From NCBI RefSeq assembly GCF_026191635.1, contig NZ_JAKRRW010000009.1, positions 62,001 to 126,000 of the forward strand: a stretch of DNA of 64,000 nt. The letters run 5' to 3'. Source of the DNA: Photobacterium obscurum (GTDB lineage Bacteria; Pseudomonadota; Gammaproteobacteria; Enterobacterales; Vibrionaceae). The notes under the pieces were generated by a model. The model searched no databases and was not told the DNA's origin. It saw only the letters and a program-made list of their open reading frames with translations. Below, piece by piece: positions 35,668 to 45,591 of this stretch. Made by a program: the position numbers and the translations under genes. Each line of letters opens with the position of its first letter. Within the stretch, counting starts at the first letter, position 1.

Positions 35668-38025
35668 ATGACGCGCTATACACCCGAACAGACAGCATTT
35701 ATCAACCATCAAACAGGTAATGCACTCTGTATCGCCGGCGCAGGGACGGGGAAGACCACGACCTTAGTGGGATTGATTGAAAATAAACTGGCGCAGATCC
35801 CTGCCGCTGAAATGCTGGTGCTGATGTTCAACCGTGATATTCGCAGTGATTTTCAGCAAAAGCTGCAGGCTAAAGGTATTTCGCAAAATGTACCGGTTCA
35901 TACCTTTCATAGTTTTTGCCTGAAGCTACTAAACCAGACGGGCTTTCTTCGTGAAACGGGTTATCGCATCGATTACCAGAGCGGAGAAAGTGATAAGTCG
36001 CTGGTCAAGATGGTATTGCGAGAGGTTGCTGGCAGAGAAAAAGGCTACCAGCGCCAGCAGATGATTAAAGACCCAAAAACAATTGAGCTATTGCTGAGTT
36101 TTGTCGGTTTGGTGAAGGCGTATATGCTGCCGCCGAGAGAGGTCTTTCAAATGTCGGAAATAAGCCGTGATTACCTGTTTATTATTGATGCCTATGAACA
36201 GTTTGAAACCTTGCGTAAGCAGCACAAGGTACTGTTCTTTGACGACTGGCTAGTCGAATCGGTAAAGATGCTGGAAAACTCGCAGGCTATCAGACAGCAC
36301 TATCACCAGAACTGTAAGCTGGTGGTGGTTGATGAATTCCAAGATATCAATACGGCGCAATATCGCCTGCTGAAGCAGCTACTTGGCCACGAGGCACAGC
36401 TTCTTGCCGTGGGGGATGTTGATCAGTGTATCTATAAATGGCGCGGTAGTGCACCGCAGTTTATGCTCAACTTCGATAATGATTTTGCTCCGGCTACGAC
36501 CTATACCTTATCTCGTACATTCCGGTTCGGGCATAGCCTTGCACTTTCGGCAAGCCACCTGATTGCCAACAATAAGCAGCGCTTTGATGACTTTTTGACT
36601 ATCTCGGATGAAGGCGTGAGTGACACCGGTATAGAGTTGTCGGGCTCTCCTCGCCAGGTTGGGGAGATCGCCCAATCGGTACAAAAATATATCAGTGATG
36701 GAGGGGAGCCTTCAGAGATAGCTATCCTGGTGCGACGCTGGTCGCAAACCTTGTTGTTTGAACTGGCCTTCCTGAGTAAACAAATACCTTATCAAATGCC
36801 GGTACCATCGGTACTGGCTAACAGTCGCGAAGTGAAATTGCTGATTGAGCTGATGTCGCTGGCGACAGGCCGATACGAACAGATGGCGGCTCAGCAGAAA
36901 ATGCTATTGCTGTTCAATCTGCTCAGCTTTCCCCATTGCTATGTTCCCAATAAGTCGCTTCGTCCACTATGTGATCAACTCGCGGGGATGGAACCCTCTA
37001 ACTGGGGCGTATTTATCGCCCGTTATGACAAGGCCAACAGCAGTCTGAAGCTGGATAACCTGATTGAGCGGTTAGAGCTGCTGGTGCGCATCCAGCGCAA
37101 GGGAAGCTTCAAGGCTCTGGATGTCTATAACCAGTACCGTAACGAAAGCGGTTTGGATAACTGGATATGGAAGACAGAAGCAACGGCAACAGAAATTGAA
37201 GAGGCTATCGAGAGGCTGGATAGTGTGGCAACTGTGCTTGAGTCGATGGATCAAAACTGTGCCAAGGCGTTGCAGTATTTTGAGTACTATACCCAACAAT
37301 CGGCACAGCACTCGGCGCAACAATCCGGTCAGGCTAATCAGGCGGACACAGAGTCTGCCGGGGTACAGTTAACAACCATCTTCCGGGCGAAAGGCTGTGA
37401 ATATAATCACGTTCACCTGCCGTTCTGGGATAAAGACGCCTTTCCGTATATGAACAAGTCGGCCGGAAGTATTGCTGCCGATGTTGAAGAAGAGCGCCGG
37501 TTGGCCTATGTCGGGCTAACACGAGCCAAACAGCAGGCGATGGTCTACTACACTGAACCCGAGCAAAAGACAGCGAAAGCCACCAATGCCAGTACATTTG
37601 TTTTAGAAGCAAAGGTTGAACTGGCTAAAGAACTAGGGCCAAAACTCTATCAGCAGGGTCAATTGCCACATCATAAATCACCTGTTGTTGAGGAGTACTA
37701 CAAGCATCTTGGACGAGAAGGTGATGTACAAGCGCCTGTTGTGGAGAAGGCACGGAATGTAGTGACTTTACAGAATAGTGTTTCGGAGAGCTGCATTTTG
37801 GAGAAAGATGCGGACTATAGCTATCACTGGGCACTGCGACAGCCGTTACCGACGAATGCTGAGAAGGTAATTAATGCAATGATCCGTACCAAAACGGCTA
37901 AATATCTGGATTCAGAAATCAACCGTGTTATTCGCGAACTGAGTACGGCATCAGATACCAAGCAAAAAGTACTGATTAACAGGCTGATCGTGGCTGCCAA
38001 TGCCAGAAGCCGGGTCAGGCGATGA
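35668..38025 (+). CDS. UvrD/Rep-family superfamily 1 DNA helicase
   Basis: 785 residues. Motif I A-G-A-G-T-G-K-T-T-T (Lys29), motif Ia, motif II V-V-D-E-F-Q-D-I (about 221-229), motif III G-D-V-D-Q-C-I-Y-K-W-R-G, motif IV L-S-R-T-F-R-F-G, motif V T-T-I-F-R-A-K-G-C-E-Y and motif VI R-L-A-Y-V-G-L-T-R-A-K. A complete 3'-5' SF1A translocase. It is longer at the C-terminus than Rep and differs from UvrD, so it is best treated as a third family member of repair or replication-restart type. Q/S/A-rich insert near 540-560. Ribosome site weak. The stop TGA begins a 17-bp element repeated at the norM stop. Confidence 0.93.
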   Translation: MTRYTPEQTAFINHQTGNALCIAGAGTGKTTTLVGLIENKLAQIPAAEMLVLMFNRDIRSDFQQKLQAKGISQNVPVHTFHSFCLKLLNQTGFLRETGYRIDYQSGESDKSLVKMVLREVAGREKGYQRQQMIKDPKTIELLLSFVGLVKAYMLPPREVFQMSEISRDYLFIIDAYEQFETLRKQHKVLFFDDWLVESVKMLENSQAIRQHYHQNCKLVVVDEFQDINTAQYRLLKQLLGHEAQLLAVGDVDQCIYKWRGSAPQFMLNFDNDFAPATTYTLSRTFRFGHSLALSASHLIANNKQRFDDFLTISDEGVSDTGIELSGSPRQVGEIAQSVQKYISDGGEPSEIAILVRRWSQTLLFELAFLSKQIPYQMPVPSVLANSREVKLLIELMSLATGRYEQMAAQQKMLLLFNLLSFPHCYVPNKSLRPLCDQLAGMEPSNWGVFIARYDKANSSLKLDNLIERLELLVRIQRKGSFKALDVYNQYRNESGLDNWIWKTEATATEIEEAIERLDSVATVLESMDQNCAKALQYFEYYTQQSAQHSAQQSGQANQADTESAGVQLTTIFRAKGCEYNHVHLPFWDKDAFPYMNKSAGSIAADVEEERRLAYVGLTRAKQQAMVYYTEPEQKTAKATNASTFVLEAKVELAKELGPKLYQQGQLPHHKSPVVEEYYKHLGREGDVQAPVVEKARNVVTLQNSVSESCILEKDADYSYHWALRQPLPTNAEKVINAMIRTKTAKYLDSEINRVIRELSTASDTKQKVLINRLIVAANARSRVRR

Positions 38026-38039
38026 GGGACACACCCTAG
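38023..38039. repeat. 17-bp stop-codon element, copy at helicase 3' end
   Basis: TGAGGGACACACCCTAG. Its first three bases are the helicase stop. It matches 16 of 17 bases of 61143-61159 and resembles 7442-7465, which carries an insertion. AGGG and CCCT arms are complementary around a 5-base loop. Confidence 0.6.
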
Positions 38040-38206
38040 ATAATAGCTTCGAGTGATATCGAGTTTTTTGCCGACTGTCATTTTCAAGATTAAAAATAAT
38101 GTGGCTACTCTCTAGGGGCTGAAACCGAGATAGCTAAACATAATGCAACATTGATTGGTTGTACAAATAACAACCAACGTTTCTCTTGGTTGAACCAGAG
38201 AAGAGC

Positions 38207-38233
38207 AAAAGCCACTACTTTGGTGGCTTTTTG
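38207..38233 (+). terminator. Intrinsic terminator after the helicase gene
   Basis: A 9-bp stem AAAAGCCAC (38207-38215) / GTGGCTTTT (38223-38231), 7-base loop, followed by TT. A smaller hairpin (38171-38177/38186-38192) precedes it. Confidence 0.88.
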
Positions 38234-38303
38234 TTTGCTTCGCTTTTTTCGTCACCAAGATCAACTAGGCTCTATAGCATGCGAAGCAGGTAGGAGCATG
38301 ATC

Positions 38304-38747
38304 ATGATTACGGCAATATTAGGTGAAGTGCAGCGCGGTAAGCTGCAGCGACTGGCTTTTTTGGGTTATATCGTGTTGCTGACTGTACTGTTGGTTGTGT
38401 TTGGCTTGGTGATGGCGTTATTTATTGGTGCTGGCGAGCACTTGCTTGGTGGTGATCTGCAACAAGCTCAGGAAACGATGCATCAGAAGGGGACAACTCC
38501 TGTTACGCTGGTATTTTCCGTTGTCTTGGCACTGTTTATCTATGCCAAGTTGAATATAACAGCTAAACGGATTCGAGATATGGGGCTACCGGGTTGGAGA
38601 ATGGTGCTGGCTATTTTTATCGTTGATATATTGCTAGGGATAATTGTATCTCGGGAAGCAGTAAGTTCATTCATGTTGGTTATATTTCTCTTGCTACTGT
38701 TTATACCGACAGCAATGATGGCAAAGAAAAAAGGTGTAGGTTTGTGA
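38304..38747 (+). CDS. Second DUF805-like small membrane protein
   Basis: 147 residues from the ATG at 38304, chosen because AGGAG at 38292-38296 is seven bases ahead; starts further upstream run back through the helicase terminator hairpin. Four hydrophobic segments (about residues 18-42, 68-88, 100-118, 120-140). The motif A-K-R-I-R-D-M-G-L-P-G-W between helices two and three matches the R-R-L-H-D-x-x-x-S-G-W element of DUF805. Only about that region is convincingly similar to the family, so it is a divergent member. Function unknown. A hairpin at 38785-38803 (GAAATGCT/AGCATTTC) separates it from the next gene. Confidence 0.75.
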   Translation: MITAILGEVQRGKLQRLAFLGYIVLLTVLLVVFGLVMALFIGAGEHLLGGDLQQAQETMHQKGTTPVTLVFSVVLALFIYAKLNITAKRIRDMGLPGWRMVLAIFIVDILLGIIVSREAVSSFMLVIFLLLLFIPTAMMAKKKGVGL

Positions 38748-38784
38748 GTATCGTGTTGGTTCTGTGAACGTGTTGTTGTGAGGT

Positions 38785-38803
38785 GAAATGCTGATAGCAT
38801 TTC
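38785..38803 (+). terminator. Short hairpin between DUF805-like and HD-GYP genes
   Basis: Perfect 8-bp stem GAAATGCT (38785-38792) / AGCATTTC (38796-38803) with a 3-base loop and little T-run. Weak terminator or mRNA end. Confidence 0.5.
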
Positions 38804-38841
38804 GTTAAACTACAACAAACTAATACTAATAATAAAATGCT

Positions 38842-40296
38842 ATGAATACAGAAAAACAACTGACTCGACGGACCGGCCTTCATTATATTTTAGCTGCAGG
38901 GATTTTCAGTTTATACGGTGGGCGAGTATGTCCATTTCTCGATACCCTCTCAGGCTGGCAAGCCAGTTTGTACGCCTCTTTGACTTTTTTTCTAATGTTT
39001 GCCCTCCGTACGGCATGGGGAAAAAATGGTGAAGATGGCCATTTCACGCTTAAAAATCTGGTGGTATTTGTATTAGGTGCCATCGGGTTATCTGCTTGGT
39101 ACAGTTACTATCACCACTTTCCGGCAGAAAGCCTGCTAAAAGTGCTGCTGGGCATTGGCAGTCTTGGTGTGCTGATCAGTCTTGATCTCTCGTTGTTCAG
39201 GCAGATCTTGCATTATCCGACTCAGATCAAAATGACAAACCTGACGGTGTTGCAACGTTATCGTCATTCTATTGCGTTTCAAATGGCTGCAATGGTGCTA
39301 TTTGTTGTGGCGTTACTGACAACAATCCTAGGGATGATCGTGTTGAAAGATGTTCGTTGGATGGCTGAAAATATTACGGTATATGGCTCCGAAGCCGCGA
39401 TTGTCAGTATTGTGAAAGAGTTTGTTTTTGTGGCCGTTGTGCTTGTCGGTTATACCGTCTCGATCATGTACCAATGGTTGAAACTCATGCGTATGTTGCT
39501 GGCAAGTCAGCAACAGGTACTGGAGAAAGCGGCTAGCGGGAATCTATCGGTACGGGTACCTGTTGTACAGCATGGCGAAATGGGGGTTATTGCTCATTAC
39601 ACCAATGAAATGTTGGGACGATTGGAAAAAAGTTATGAAGAAGTTAACCTTACACGTGATGTAGCTATTGTCGGTTTATCAGCTCTGGCTGAATCTCGTG
39701 ATAATGAAACCGGGGCACATATACTTCGAACTCAAGAGTATGTACGAGCACTGGCCAACAAGCTTAAGCAGCAAGCGGAATATCGTGGCTACTTAACAGA
39801 GGAAAGGGTTGAGTTGTTGTATAAGTCAGCGCCGCTGCATGATATTGGTAAGGTTGGTATCCCTGATGCGATTTTACTTAAGCCGGGGAAGTTGACTGAT
39901 GAAGAGTTTGAAACCATGAAGAACCATACTGTGATTGGTGCTCAATCGATAGCGACGGCCGAAAATCAGATGGGGAGTTGCAGCTTTTTGTCACTGGCGC
40001 GTGAAATTGCGCTCACCCATCATGAGAAGTGGGATGGCAGTGGGTATCCGCGAGGTTTAGCGGGTGAACAAATTCCGTTATCAGGGCGCTTGATGGCGTT
40101 GGCTGATGTTTACGATGCACTGATTTCGAAACGTGTATATAAGCCAGCATTTAGCCATGAAAAAGCCAAATCGATTATTTTCGAGGGCAATGGTACTCAC
40201 TTTGATCCGCTGGTGGTTAAGGCATTTTTAGCCTGTGAGAGCGAATTTGTTCAAATCGCCAGTACTTATCAAGATGAAGAAGCTTTGGTTGCTTAA
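38842..40296 (+). CDS. HD-GYP domain cyclic-di-GMP phosphodiesterase, membrane bound
   Basis: 484 residues. About six hydrophobic segments in the first 220 residues, a HAMP-like linker (about 225-270: A-A-S-G-N-L-S-V-R-V-P-V ... G-E-M-G-V-I-A-H-Y-T-N-E-M-L), then an HD-GYP domain. The metal-binding H-D pair is H333-D334 in L-H-D-I-G-K-V-G-I-P-D. H393-H394-E-K-W-D-G-S-G-Y-P follows, and the downstream L-A-D-V-Y-D-A-L motif is intact. The catalytic set is complete, so it should hydrolyse c-di-GMP, to pGpG or GMP. First of three consecutive c-di-GMP genes, each with its own spacer, so probably separately transcribed. Confidence 0.94.
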   Translation: MNTEKQLTRRTGLHYILAAGIFSLYGGRVCPFLDTLSGWQASLYASLTFFLMFALRTAWGKNGEDGHFTLKNLVVFVLGAIGLSAWYSYYHHFPAESLLKVLLGIGSLGVLISLDLSLFRQILHYPTQIKMTNLTVLQRYRHSIAFQMAAMVLFVVALLTTILGMIVLKDVRWMAENITVYGSEAAIVSIVKEFVFVAVVLVGYTVSIMYQWLKLMRMLLASQQQVLEKAASGNLSVRVPVVQHGEMGVIAHYTNEMLGRLEKSYEEVNLTRDVAIVGLSALAESRDNETGAHILRTQEYVRALANKLKQQAEYRGYLTEERVELLYKSAPLHDIGKVGIPDAILLKPGKLTDEEFETMKNHTVIGAQSIATAENQMGSCSFLSLAREIALTHHEKWDGSGYPRGLAGEQIPLSGRLMALADVYDALISKRVYKPAFSHEKAKSIIFEGNGTHFDPLVVKAFLACESEFVQIASTYQDEEALVA

Positions 40297-40332
40297 AGTA
40301 TTATTTATTGATTACAAGGTACTTTAAGCAAC
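40288..40332 (+). terminator. Perfect 13-bp inverted repeat overlapping the HD-GYP stop codon
   Basis: GTTGCTTAAAGTA (40288-40300) pairs with TACTTTAAGCAAC (40320-40332), 19-base loop. The left arm includes the TAA stop. There is no T-run, so it may stabilise the mRNA end or help Rho-independent pausing only weakly. Confidence 0.55.
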
Positions 40333-40561
40333 AACCTATCTTGCTGTTATCTTTGTTTCATATTTTTTAGAGTAATAACTCAGCCTTGGTCATTTTATTG
40401 GCGAATGGCGTTGGGAATGAATGATGTGTCCGGCATTTATTAAAATTACTGACAGAATCTGACGGATAGTGTTTGTATTTGTAATACAATGTCTGGTACT
40501 AATAGCCACGATGGAATGTCGTTCAGGGAATAACTTCGATTATTAATCTGTAAAGAGTTTT

Positions 40562-42532
40562 ATGCCGACACCTTCTAAGCTGATAGCACACTTTTCGAGA
40601 CTACTATTGCTCGTTGCTGTACTTATTCCTCACGTATCTTATGCTGCTCATGAGAGTAACAACCTGCCTTGTATCCAATTTTTGAAAACAATGGCTACCG
40701 GCAAAGATCAGCCATACCTCGATTTGTATGCACAATCGATTATTACCCCTAAAAAAGCTGAGTTGCGCCTACGAAAACTGGTAAATAAATTAGATCCCAA
40801 AAGCTCTCCAGTACGACAAGCTATATACTTGTTAATTCAATACAATATCGAGCAGGCCGAAGGTGACGATGAGACTAAGGCGATGGGATATATCGCCGAA
40901 CTAAGAGATCTTGGAGAGCAGACGAATAGCCAGTGGATGATTGCAGAAGCGCTGTTATATGAAGCGGCAGATCTGGTAGATAAGCGCGATTATGACTTAG
41001 CTGTATCCATGCTTTCAGAGGTTGTTAATTCGGCTCAAGCGCTTGAATACCATTCTTTGTTAGCTCGTGCTCTAAAATGGCAGGGAAATGTCTATGTTGA
41101 CCGTTCTGAATACAAGCGAGCGTTACAACATTATCAAGATGCATATGATATTTTTTCAGACTGCGGGGATAAGCTGCAACTGGCTAGGGTTTTATCAAAC
41201 ATATCATCGGTTTATATTCGGATGGAAGAGTGGCCGAAGGCAGACCGTTATATTAACAAAGCTCTAGCATTATACCGTAAAGAAGGCTTTTCTAATCCAT
41301 TCGCGGAAGCGATTCTCCATATCAATGCCAGTGTTATTGATAAATACCTCGAAAGACCGGAGAAACGTGTTTTTCATATTCAACAAGCGATGAAACTGGC
41401 GGCAAAAACGAGTTCGTATCGAGTAAAATTAACGGCTCTCATGAATTTGTCAGCAGTACAGTTCGACCATAACGAGCCGGAGCAGGCTATTGAAAGTGCA
41501 AAGGCCTGTTTAAAATTAGCTGAATCCTACAATGAGCCAAGGGGACTCGCTAACTGTAATGAAAGTTTGGCAGAGTCTTACTTATTGATTGGGGAGATAG
41601 ATAAGGCACTCTCTCATGCTTTCTATGCACTGAACATGTATGAGCAGCGCGGTGACCGCAAAGGGTACATTTATGTGAGTAACATTATCGCTGACATCTA
41701 TGAATCCGCCGGAGACTATAAACAGGCACTGAAGTATTACAAGCAATATGCCGTAGATGGTAAAGAGTACTTGTTTGATGTGCGAAGAAAGGAGTTGTTT
41801 GACTTGCAAGAGCGCTTTGAGGCAAGGGTCAAAGAGCAGGAAATCGTATTGTTGAAAACCGAAAACTCTTTAAAAACAGCACGTTTAGCCGAGCAAGAAG
41901 CAAGTGAAAATATGCTTCGAATTGGTAGTGGTTTTATCTTGCTCGTTTTGTATTTGCTTTTCCGTCGTTATAGCAATATCAGCCGAAGCAATGTTGCGTT
42001 GGAGCAGACTAATGCTGAATTAGCCACCCAGTCAATGCAAGATCCATTGACTGGGCTTTATAACCGTCGCTATTTGGAGTCTTGGTTAGACTCAGCAGCA
42101 TCAGGAGCTTTTGAATCTGGAGCTTTGATTGTAGTGCTCGATATTGATCATTTTAAAATGATCAATGACAGGCTAGGGCACGACAGTGGGGACCAGGTCC
42201 TGACTTTACTTGCTAAACGGTTAAAAGGGGCCACTCGGACAGATGATCTTATCATTCGTTGGGGGGGAGAGGAGTTTGTTCTGGTTGTAAAAGCGAATGA
42301 ACATGAAGCGAATACAGTATTAGAGCGTTTGCGACGCGTGATTGCTGATGAAACCTTCTTAACGAGCTCTGGAGATATAGCTGTGACAGCGTCACTCGGT
42401 GCGGTATTTGCCCCCACACTAGATTCTTTGCAGAAGGGATGGAAGCCTATGCTGGTTGATGCCGATAAAGCGTTATATAACGTTAAATCGTCAGGCCGCA
42501 ATGGTTATCAGTTAGCAACAGGATCAAATTGA
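40562..42532 (+). CDS. Tetratricopeptide-repeat sensor with C-terminal GGDEF diguanylate cyclase
   Basis: 656 residues. Signal peptide or anchor at 1-30 (ending S-Y-A-A), then about 400 residues of tandem helical TPR units (for example A-L-K-W-Q-G-N-V-Y-V-D-R-S-E-Y-K-R-A-L-Q-H-Y-Q-D-A near 180). A coiled coil follows at about 415-450, one membrane helix at about 460-475, and the GGDEF domain. The active site is R-W-G-G-E-E-F (GGEEF, residues 568-572) with N-R-R-Y-L-E and D-I-D-H-F-K-M-I-N-D ahead of it. No clear R-x-x-D inhibitory site upstream of it is obvious. It should make c-di-GMP in the cytoplasm in response to something bound by periplasmic TPRs. Confidence 0.94.
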   Translation: MPTPSKLIAHFSRLLLLVAVLIPHVSYAAHESNNLPCIQFLKTMATGKDQPYLDLYAQSIITPKKAELRLRKLVNKLDPKSSPVRQAIYLLIQYNIEQAEGDDETKAMGYIAELRDLGEQTNSQWMIAEALLYEAADLVDKRDYDLAVSMLSEVVNSAQALEYHSLLARALKWQGNVYVDRSEYKRALQHYQDAYDIFSDCGDKLQLARVLSNISSVYIRMEEWPKADRYINKALALYRKEGFSNPFAEAILHINASVIDKYLERPEKRVFHIQQAMKLAAKTSSYRVKLTALMNLSAVQFDHNEPEQAIESAKACLKLAESYNEPRGLANCNESLAESYLLIGEIDKALSHAFYALNMYEQRGDRKGYIYVSNIIADIYESAGDYKQALKYYKQYAVDGKEYLFDVRRKELFDLQERFEARVKEQEIVLLKTENSLKTARLAEQEASENMLRIGSGFILLVLYLLFRRYSNISRSNVALEQTNAELATQSMQDPLTGLYNRRYLESWLDSAASGAFESGALIVVLDIDHFKMINDRLGHDSGDQVLTLLAKRLKGATRTDDLIIRWGGEEFVLVVKANEHEANTVLERLRRVIADETFLTSSGDIAVTASLGAVFAPTLDSLQKGWKPMLVDADKALYNVKSSGRNGYQLATGSN

Positions 42533-42812
42533 TTACCATGGTCATGGCTCTAGTTTATGTGCCCCATCTTAATCCCCCCAGTTATTGTCGCTGAAATGAA
42601 TATTTTGGCTAGGAGTAATAGCAATCGGGATGAGTAAGTGTTCAGATAATTGCGCAAGAATGCTCCCATACCGATGCTGATTGGTATAAGTCCTTCACTG
42701 GTCTGTTGAGTCACTATCTTTGACAACAACCAGCATTAATCACAATTCGATGCTGCTATAATTGCTAAATTGTTATTCCTCATAAGCATTAAAAAGTAAG
42801 TACTAATTGGTA

Positions 42813-45581
42813 ATGAGAATAAAGAATTTTGCACCTGTCAAACTGAGTACGAGAACAGCACTGTTGTTTGGTGTCGGTCTGTTTGCCATTGCAGCCCTTT
42901 GTTTATTCAGTGCTCGCTATTTCTTTTTGTTGAATCTCAATGAGATAGAGCGGCAGCATATTCTCCAGTACAGTACCCAAGCTAAATCCGTCATCGATAT
43001 AGTGGTTCGGAACCAGGGAGAGCGGGCCCATGATTGGGCAAACTGGGATGAAAGCTACTACCTTGTTACTCAAGGTGACGATGCCTATCAGGAGCGTAAC
43101 TTATATTATGACGGCCTTAAGAATTTAGACCTCGATTTGATGTTGTTTCTGAATCGAGAAGGGAAGGTTGTCGAGAGCACGATGGTAACCGATCAGTCGC
43201 TATCTACCGACATCCCTTCTGGGATCATTCACCAATTATTGTCGTCTCAGGGGCTGGGCCGCATTTTGAAATCAATACGGGCTGGTCAGTCTTCTGTTGA
43301 GCAAGAGTTAGCTGGTCTAATGGCTATTGATGACAAGGTACTGATTGTTAGTATTACCCCAATTCGAAATAGCCTGGCTAACAGCCCTGTTGGCGGTTGG
43401 CTAATATGGGGACGTTACTTATCTACTATTTTCCCGAGTCGGTACAGTGCCATTCTTTCGGCGGAAAATACCCTGGAGCTGGTTACAGCAAAAGACAATA
43501 TTGCAGGTAAAATTTTTCCATCCATTCAAGTAGAGAATGAAGGTAAAAGCTTAGTGGCGTGTGTTGTCCTTAAGGATATAAATGGTAAGCCATTGGCAAT
43601 ATTGAAAAGCAGTCAACCACGCTCTATTGTTCAAGGCGGTAACCAACTTATTAGCTCGCTGGCAATTGCGATGTTTGCCGCGGCCGTTGTTATTGGAATC
43701 CTGACGTTGCTTGCCTTTCGGCGTAAGGTAGGTAGTCGCTTTTTGGCTTTGGAAAAGGGACTTGAAGCCTTGGTCAAGGATCAATACAGCACTCGAATGC
43801 CTGTGGAAGGCAATGACGAATTTTCGATGGTTGGCGAGGTTATTAACCAAATTCTCACTAAATCATCCTATACCCATTCTGCGCTAAGTGATGTGGCCGA
43901 GAAATTTGAAGCCTTATATCGCAACAGTAACCTTGGCTTGTTGATGGTGCTTGATGGGAAAATAGTGGATGCAAACGACACGATTGCCACCATATTGCAT
44001 TACCCCTCAGGAAAAGTACTTATTGGACAACCGCTATTGAATCTCTGCTCGGAGTCGAGTCGGGAATATTGCCAGGTTGAACCTCTGTGTCAGGCCGTTG
44101 CGGAGGGGACTAGACACTTCGATACCGATATGCTGTCTGCTGAGGGCACCCTTGTTGCGTGTAAATTAGAGATAACGCCAATTAAGCAACAAAATGGCGA
44201 AGCTCTGATGCTTTCTATTAAAGATGTAAGCCAGCAGAAAGTGCAGGAAGGGCTAATTAAGCAGTTGGAAAAGTACGATGCAGTAACAGGATTGGTTAAC
44301 CGTCAAACGCTGTTCGAGGTACTCAAGAAGAAATTATATGAGAGGCATCGAAGGCCTAGCTCCGACTATTTATCGTTGCTCTATATAAGGATAGAGCGTT
44401 TTAATATCGTGGCTGGCGCATTTGGCCATCAAATGGCTGATGAGATATTGGTTGCACTGACAAGGGAGTTAAAGCACAGAGTTGATTGCAGGATCTTGGG
44501 GCGTGTAGCCGAAAGTGAATTTGTGTTTGTTTTAAATACAGACAGTCGTTTTGCCCCATATCGTTACGCCAAGAAAGTTATCGCAGCACTAGAGCAGCCA
44601 TTAATCGTTGAAGGCGTTGAGGTGCGACTGTCGGTGTCGGTAGGTTTAGTGCTTGCAACCCCCATGATTGCATCTGCAGAAGAGATGATGAATGCCGCAG
44701 AATATGCGACGTATCGTGCTGGAAGTCAGAAGACACGTATTCAGCTATTGAATCGAGGTACCTTCGAGCAACTCAAAAGCCATAGTGTGATCCAACGTGA
44801 TATGGTCAAGGCGATTCGCGATGGAGACATTTATCCTAAGTTTCAGCCTATTATTTGTGCTGCAACTGAGGAAATATGTGGCTTTGAAGCATTGGCGCGA
44901 TGGCAGCACCCTGAGCTGGGTGAGGTATCACCTGCGCGATTTATTCCTATGGCTGAGTCCCGTGAACTGATTATTGCATTGGGTAGCCGGATTTTAGAGA
45001 AGTCTTGTGAATTTTTGGCGAAGGTGAACGACCTGCGCCACAATCATGGACTGAGTCCGCTATCGGTACATGTAAACTTGTCGAGCCCACACTTTTCTCA
45101 CTCTGAACTGATACCCTTGATTAAATCTGTCCTTAAGAAGTATCAAATTAAACCCGAGAACCTAACGATCGAAATAACAGAAAGTATGCTGATTGGATCG
45201 GCCAAGAAGGTGATTCACCGAATGCAGCTGATTAAGAAGATTGGGGTTAAGTTGGCTTTGGATGATTTTGGCACCGGGTATTCAGCACTGAATTCATTGT
45301 GCGAGTTTCCGTTGGATGTGGTGAAGCTAGATCAGAGTTTTGTGAGGCGGATTGGTGTTGATTATCAGGGCGAAATCTTGGTGAGTAACATTGTCAGTAT
45401 GTCTAATGCCTTGGGGTTAAAGATGGTTGCTGAAGGAGTAGAGACCGAGAACCAGAAGTTGGCCCTACAGGCTCTCAATGTAGATGAACTCCAGGGATAC
45501 TACTTCTATAAGCCAATGTCGGCTGAAGACGGCTTGCGCTTTGCTCTTGCCGGGCCGATAAAATCTGAACACGTTTTGTGA
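42813..45581 (+). CDS. CHASE4-HAMP-PAS-GGDEF(degenerate)-EAL cyclic-di-GMP phosphodiesterase
   Basis: 922 residues from ATG 42813. Membrane helix at about 18-40. CHASE4 sensor (about 55-265) with the H-D-W-A-N-W-D-E-S-Y-Y signature. Second helix at about 275-300, HAMP, PAS (about 360-480), then a GGDEF domain with R-V-A-E-S-E-F where G-G-D-E-F should be, so inactive as a cyclase. The EAL domain is intact: E692-A-L, N-L-S-S near 740, I-T-E-S, L-A-L-D-D-F-G-T-G-Y-S, V-K-L-D, A-E-G-V-E-T-E and Q-G-Y. It should hydrolyse c-di-GMP to pGpG, probably with the dead GGDEF acting as a GTP-sensing or regulatory module. Third c-di-GMP gene in the row. Confidence 0.95.
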   Translation: MRIKNFAPVKLSTRTALLFGVGLFAIAALCLFSARYFFLLNLNEIERQHILQYSTQAKSVIDIVVRNQGERAHDWANWDESYYLVTQGDDAYQERNLYYDGLKNLDLDLMLFLNREGKVVESTMVTDQSLSTDIPSGIIHQLLSSQGLGRILKSIRAGQSSVEQELAGLMAIDDKVLIVSITPIRNSLANSPVGGWLIWGRYLSTIFPSRYSAILSAENTLELVTAKDNIAGKIFPSIQVENEGKSLVACVVLKDINGKPLAILKSSQPRSIVQGGNQLISSLAIAMFAAAVVIGILTLLAFRRKVGSRFLALEKGLEALVKDQYSTRMPVEGNDEFSMVGEVINQILTKSSYTHSALSDVAEKFEALYRNSNLGLLMVLDGKIVDANDTIATILHYPSGKVLIGQPLLNLCSESSREYCQVEPLCQAVAEGTRHFDTDMLSAEGTLVACKLEITPIKQQNGEALMLSIKDVSQQKVQEGLIKQLEKYDAVTGLVNRQTLFEVLKKKLYERHRRPSSDYLSLLYIRIERFNIVAGAFGHQMADEILVALTRELKHRVDCRILGRVAESEFVFVLNTDSRFAPYRYAKKVIAALEQPLIVEGVEVRLSVSVGLVLATPMIASAEEMMNAAEYATYRAGSQKTRIQLLNRGTFEQLKSHSVIQRDMVKAIRDGDIYPKFQPIICAATEEICGFEALARWQHPELGEVSPARFIPMAESRELIIALGSRILEKSCEFLAKVNDLRHNHGLSPLSVHVNLSSPHFSHSELIPLIKSVLKKYQIKPENLTIEITESMLIGSAKKVIHRMQLIKKIGVKLALDDFGTGYSALNSLCEFPLDVVKLDQSFVRRIGVDYQGEILVSNIVSMSNALGLKMVAEGVETENQKLALQALNVDELQGYYFYKPMSAEDGLRFALAGPIKSEHVL

Positions 45582-45591
45582 GTACAAAAGC

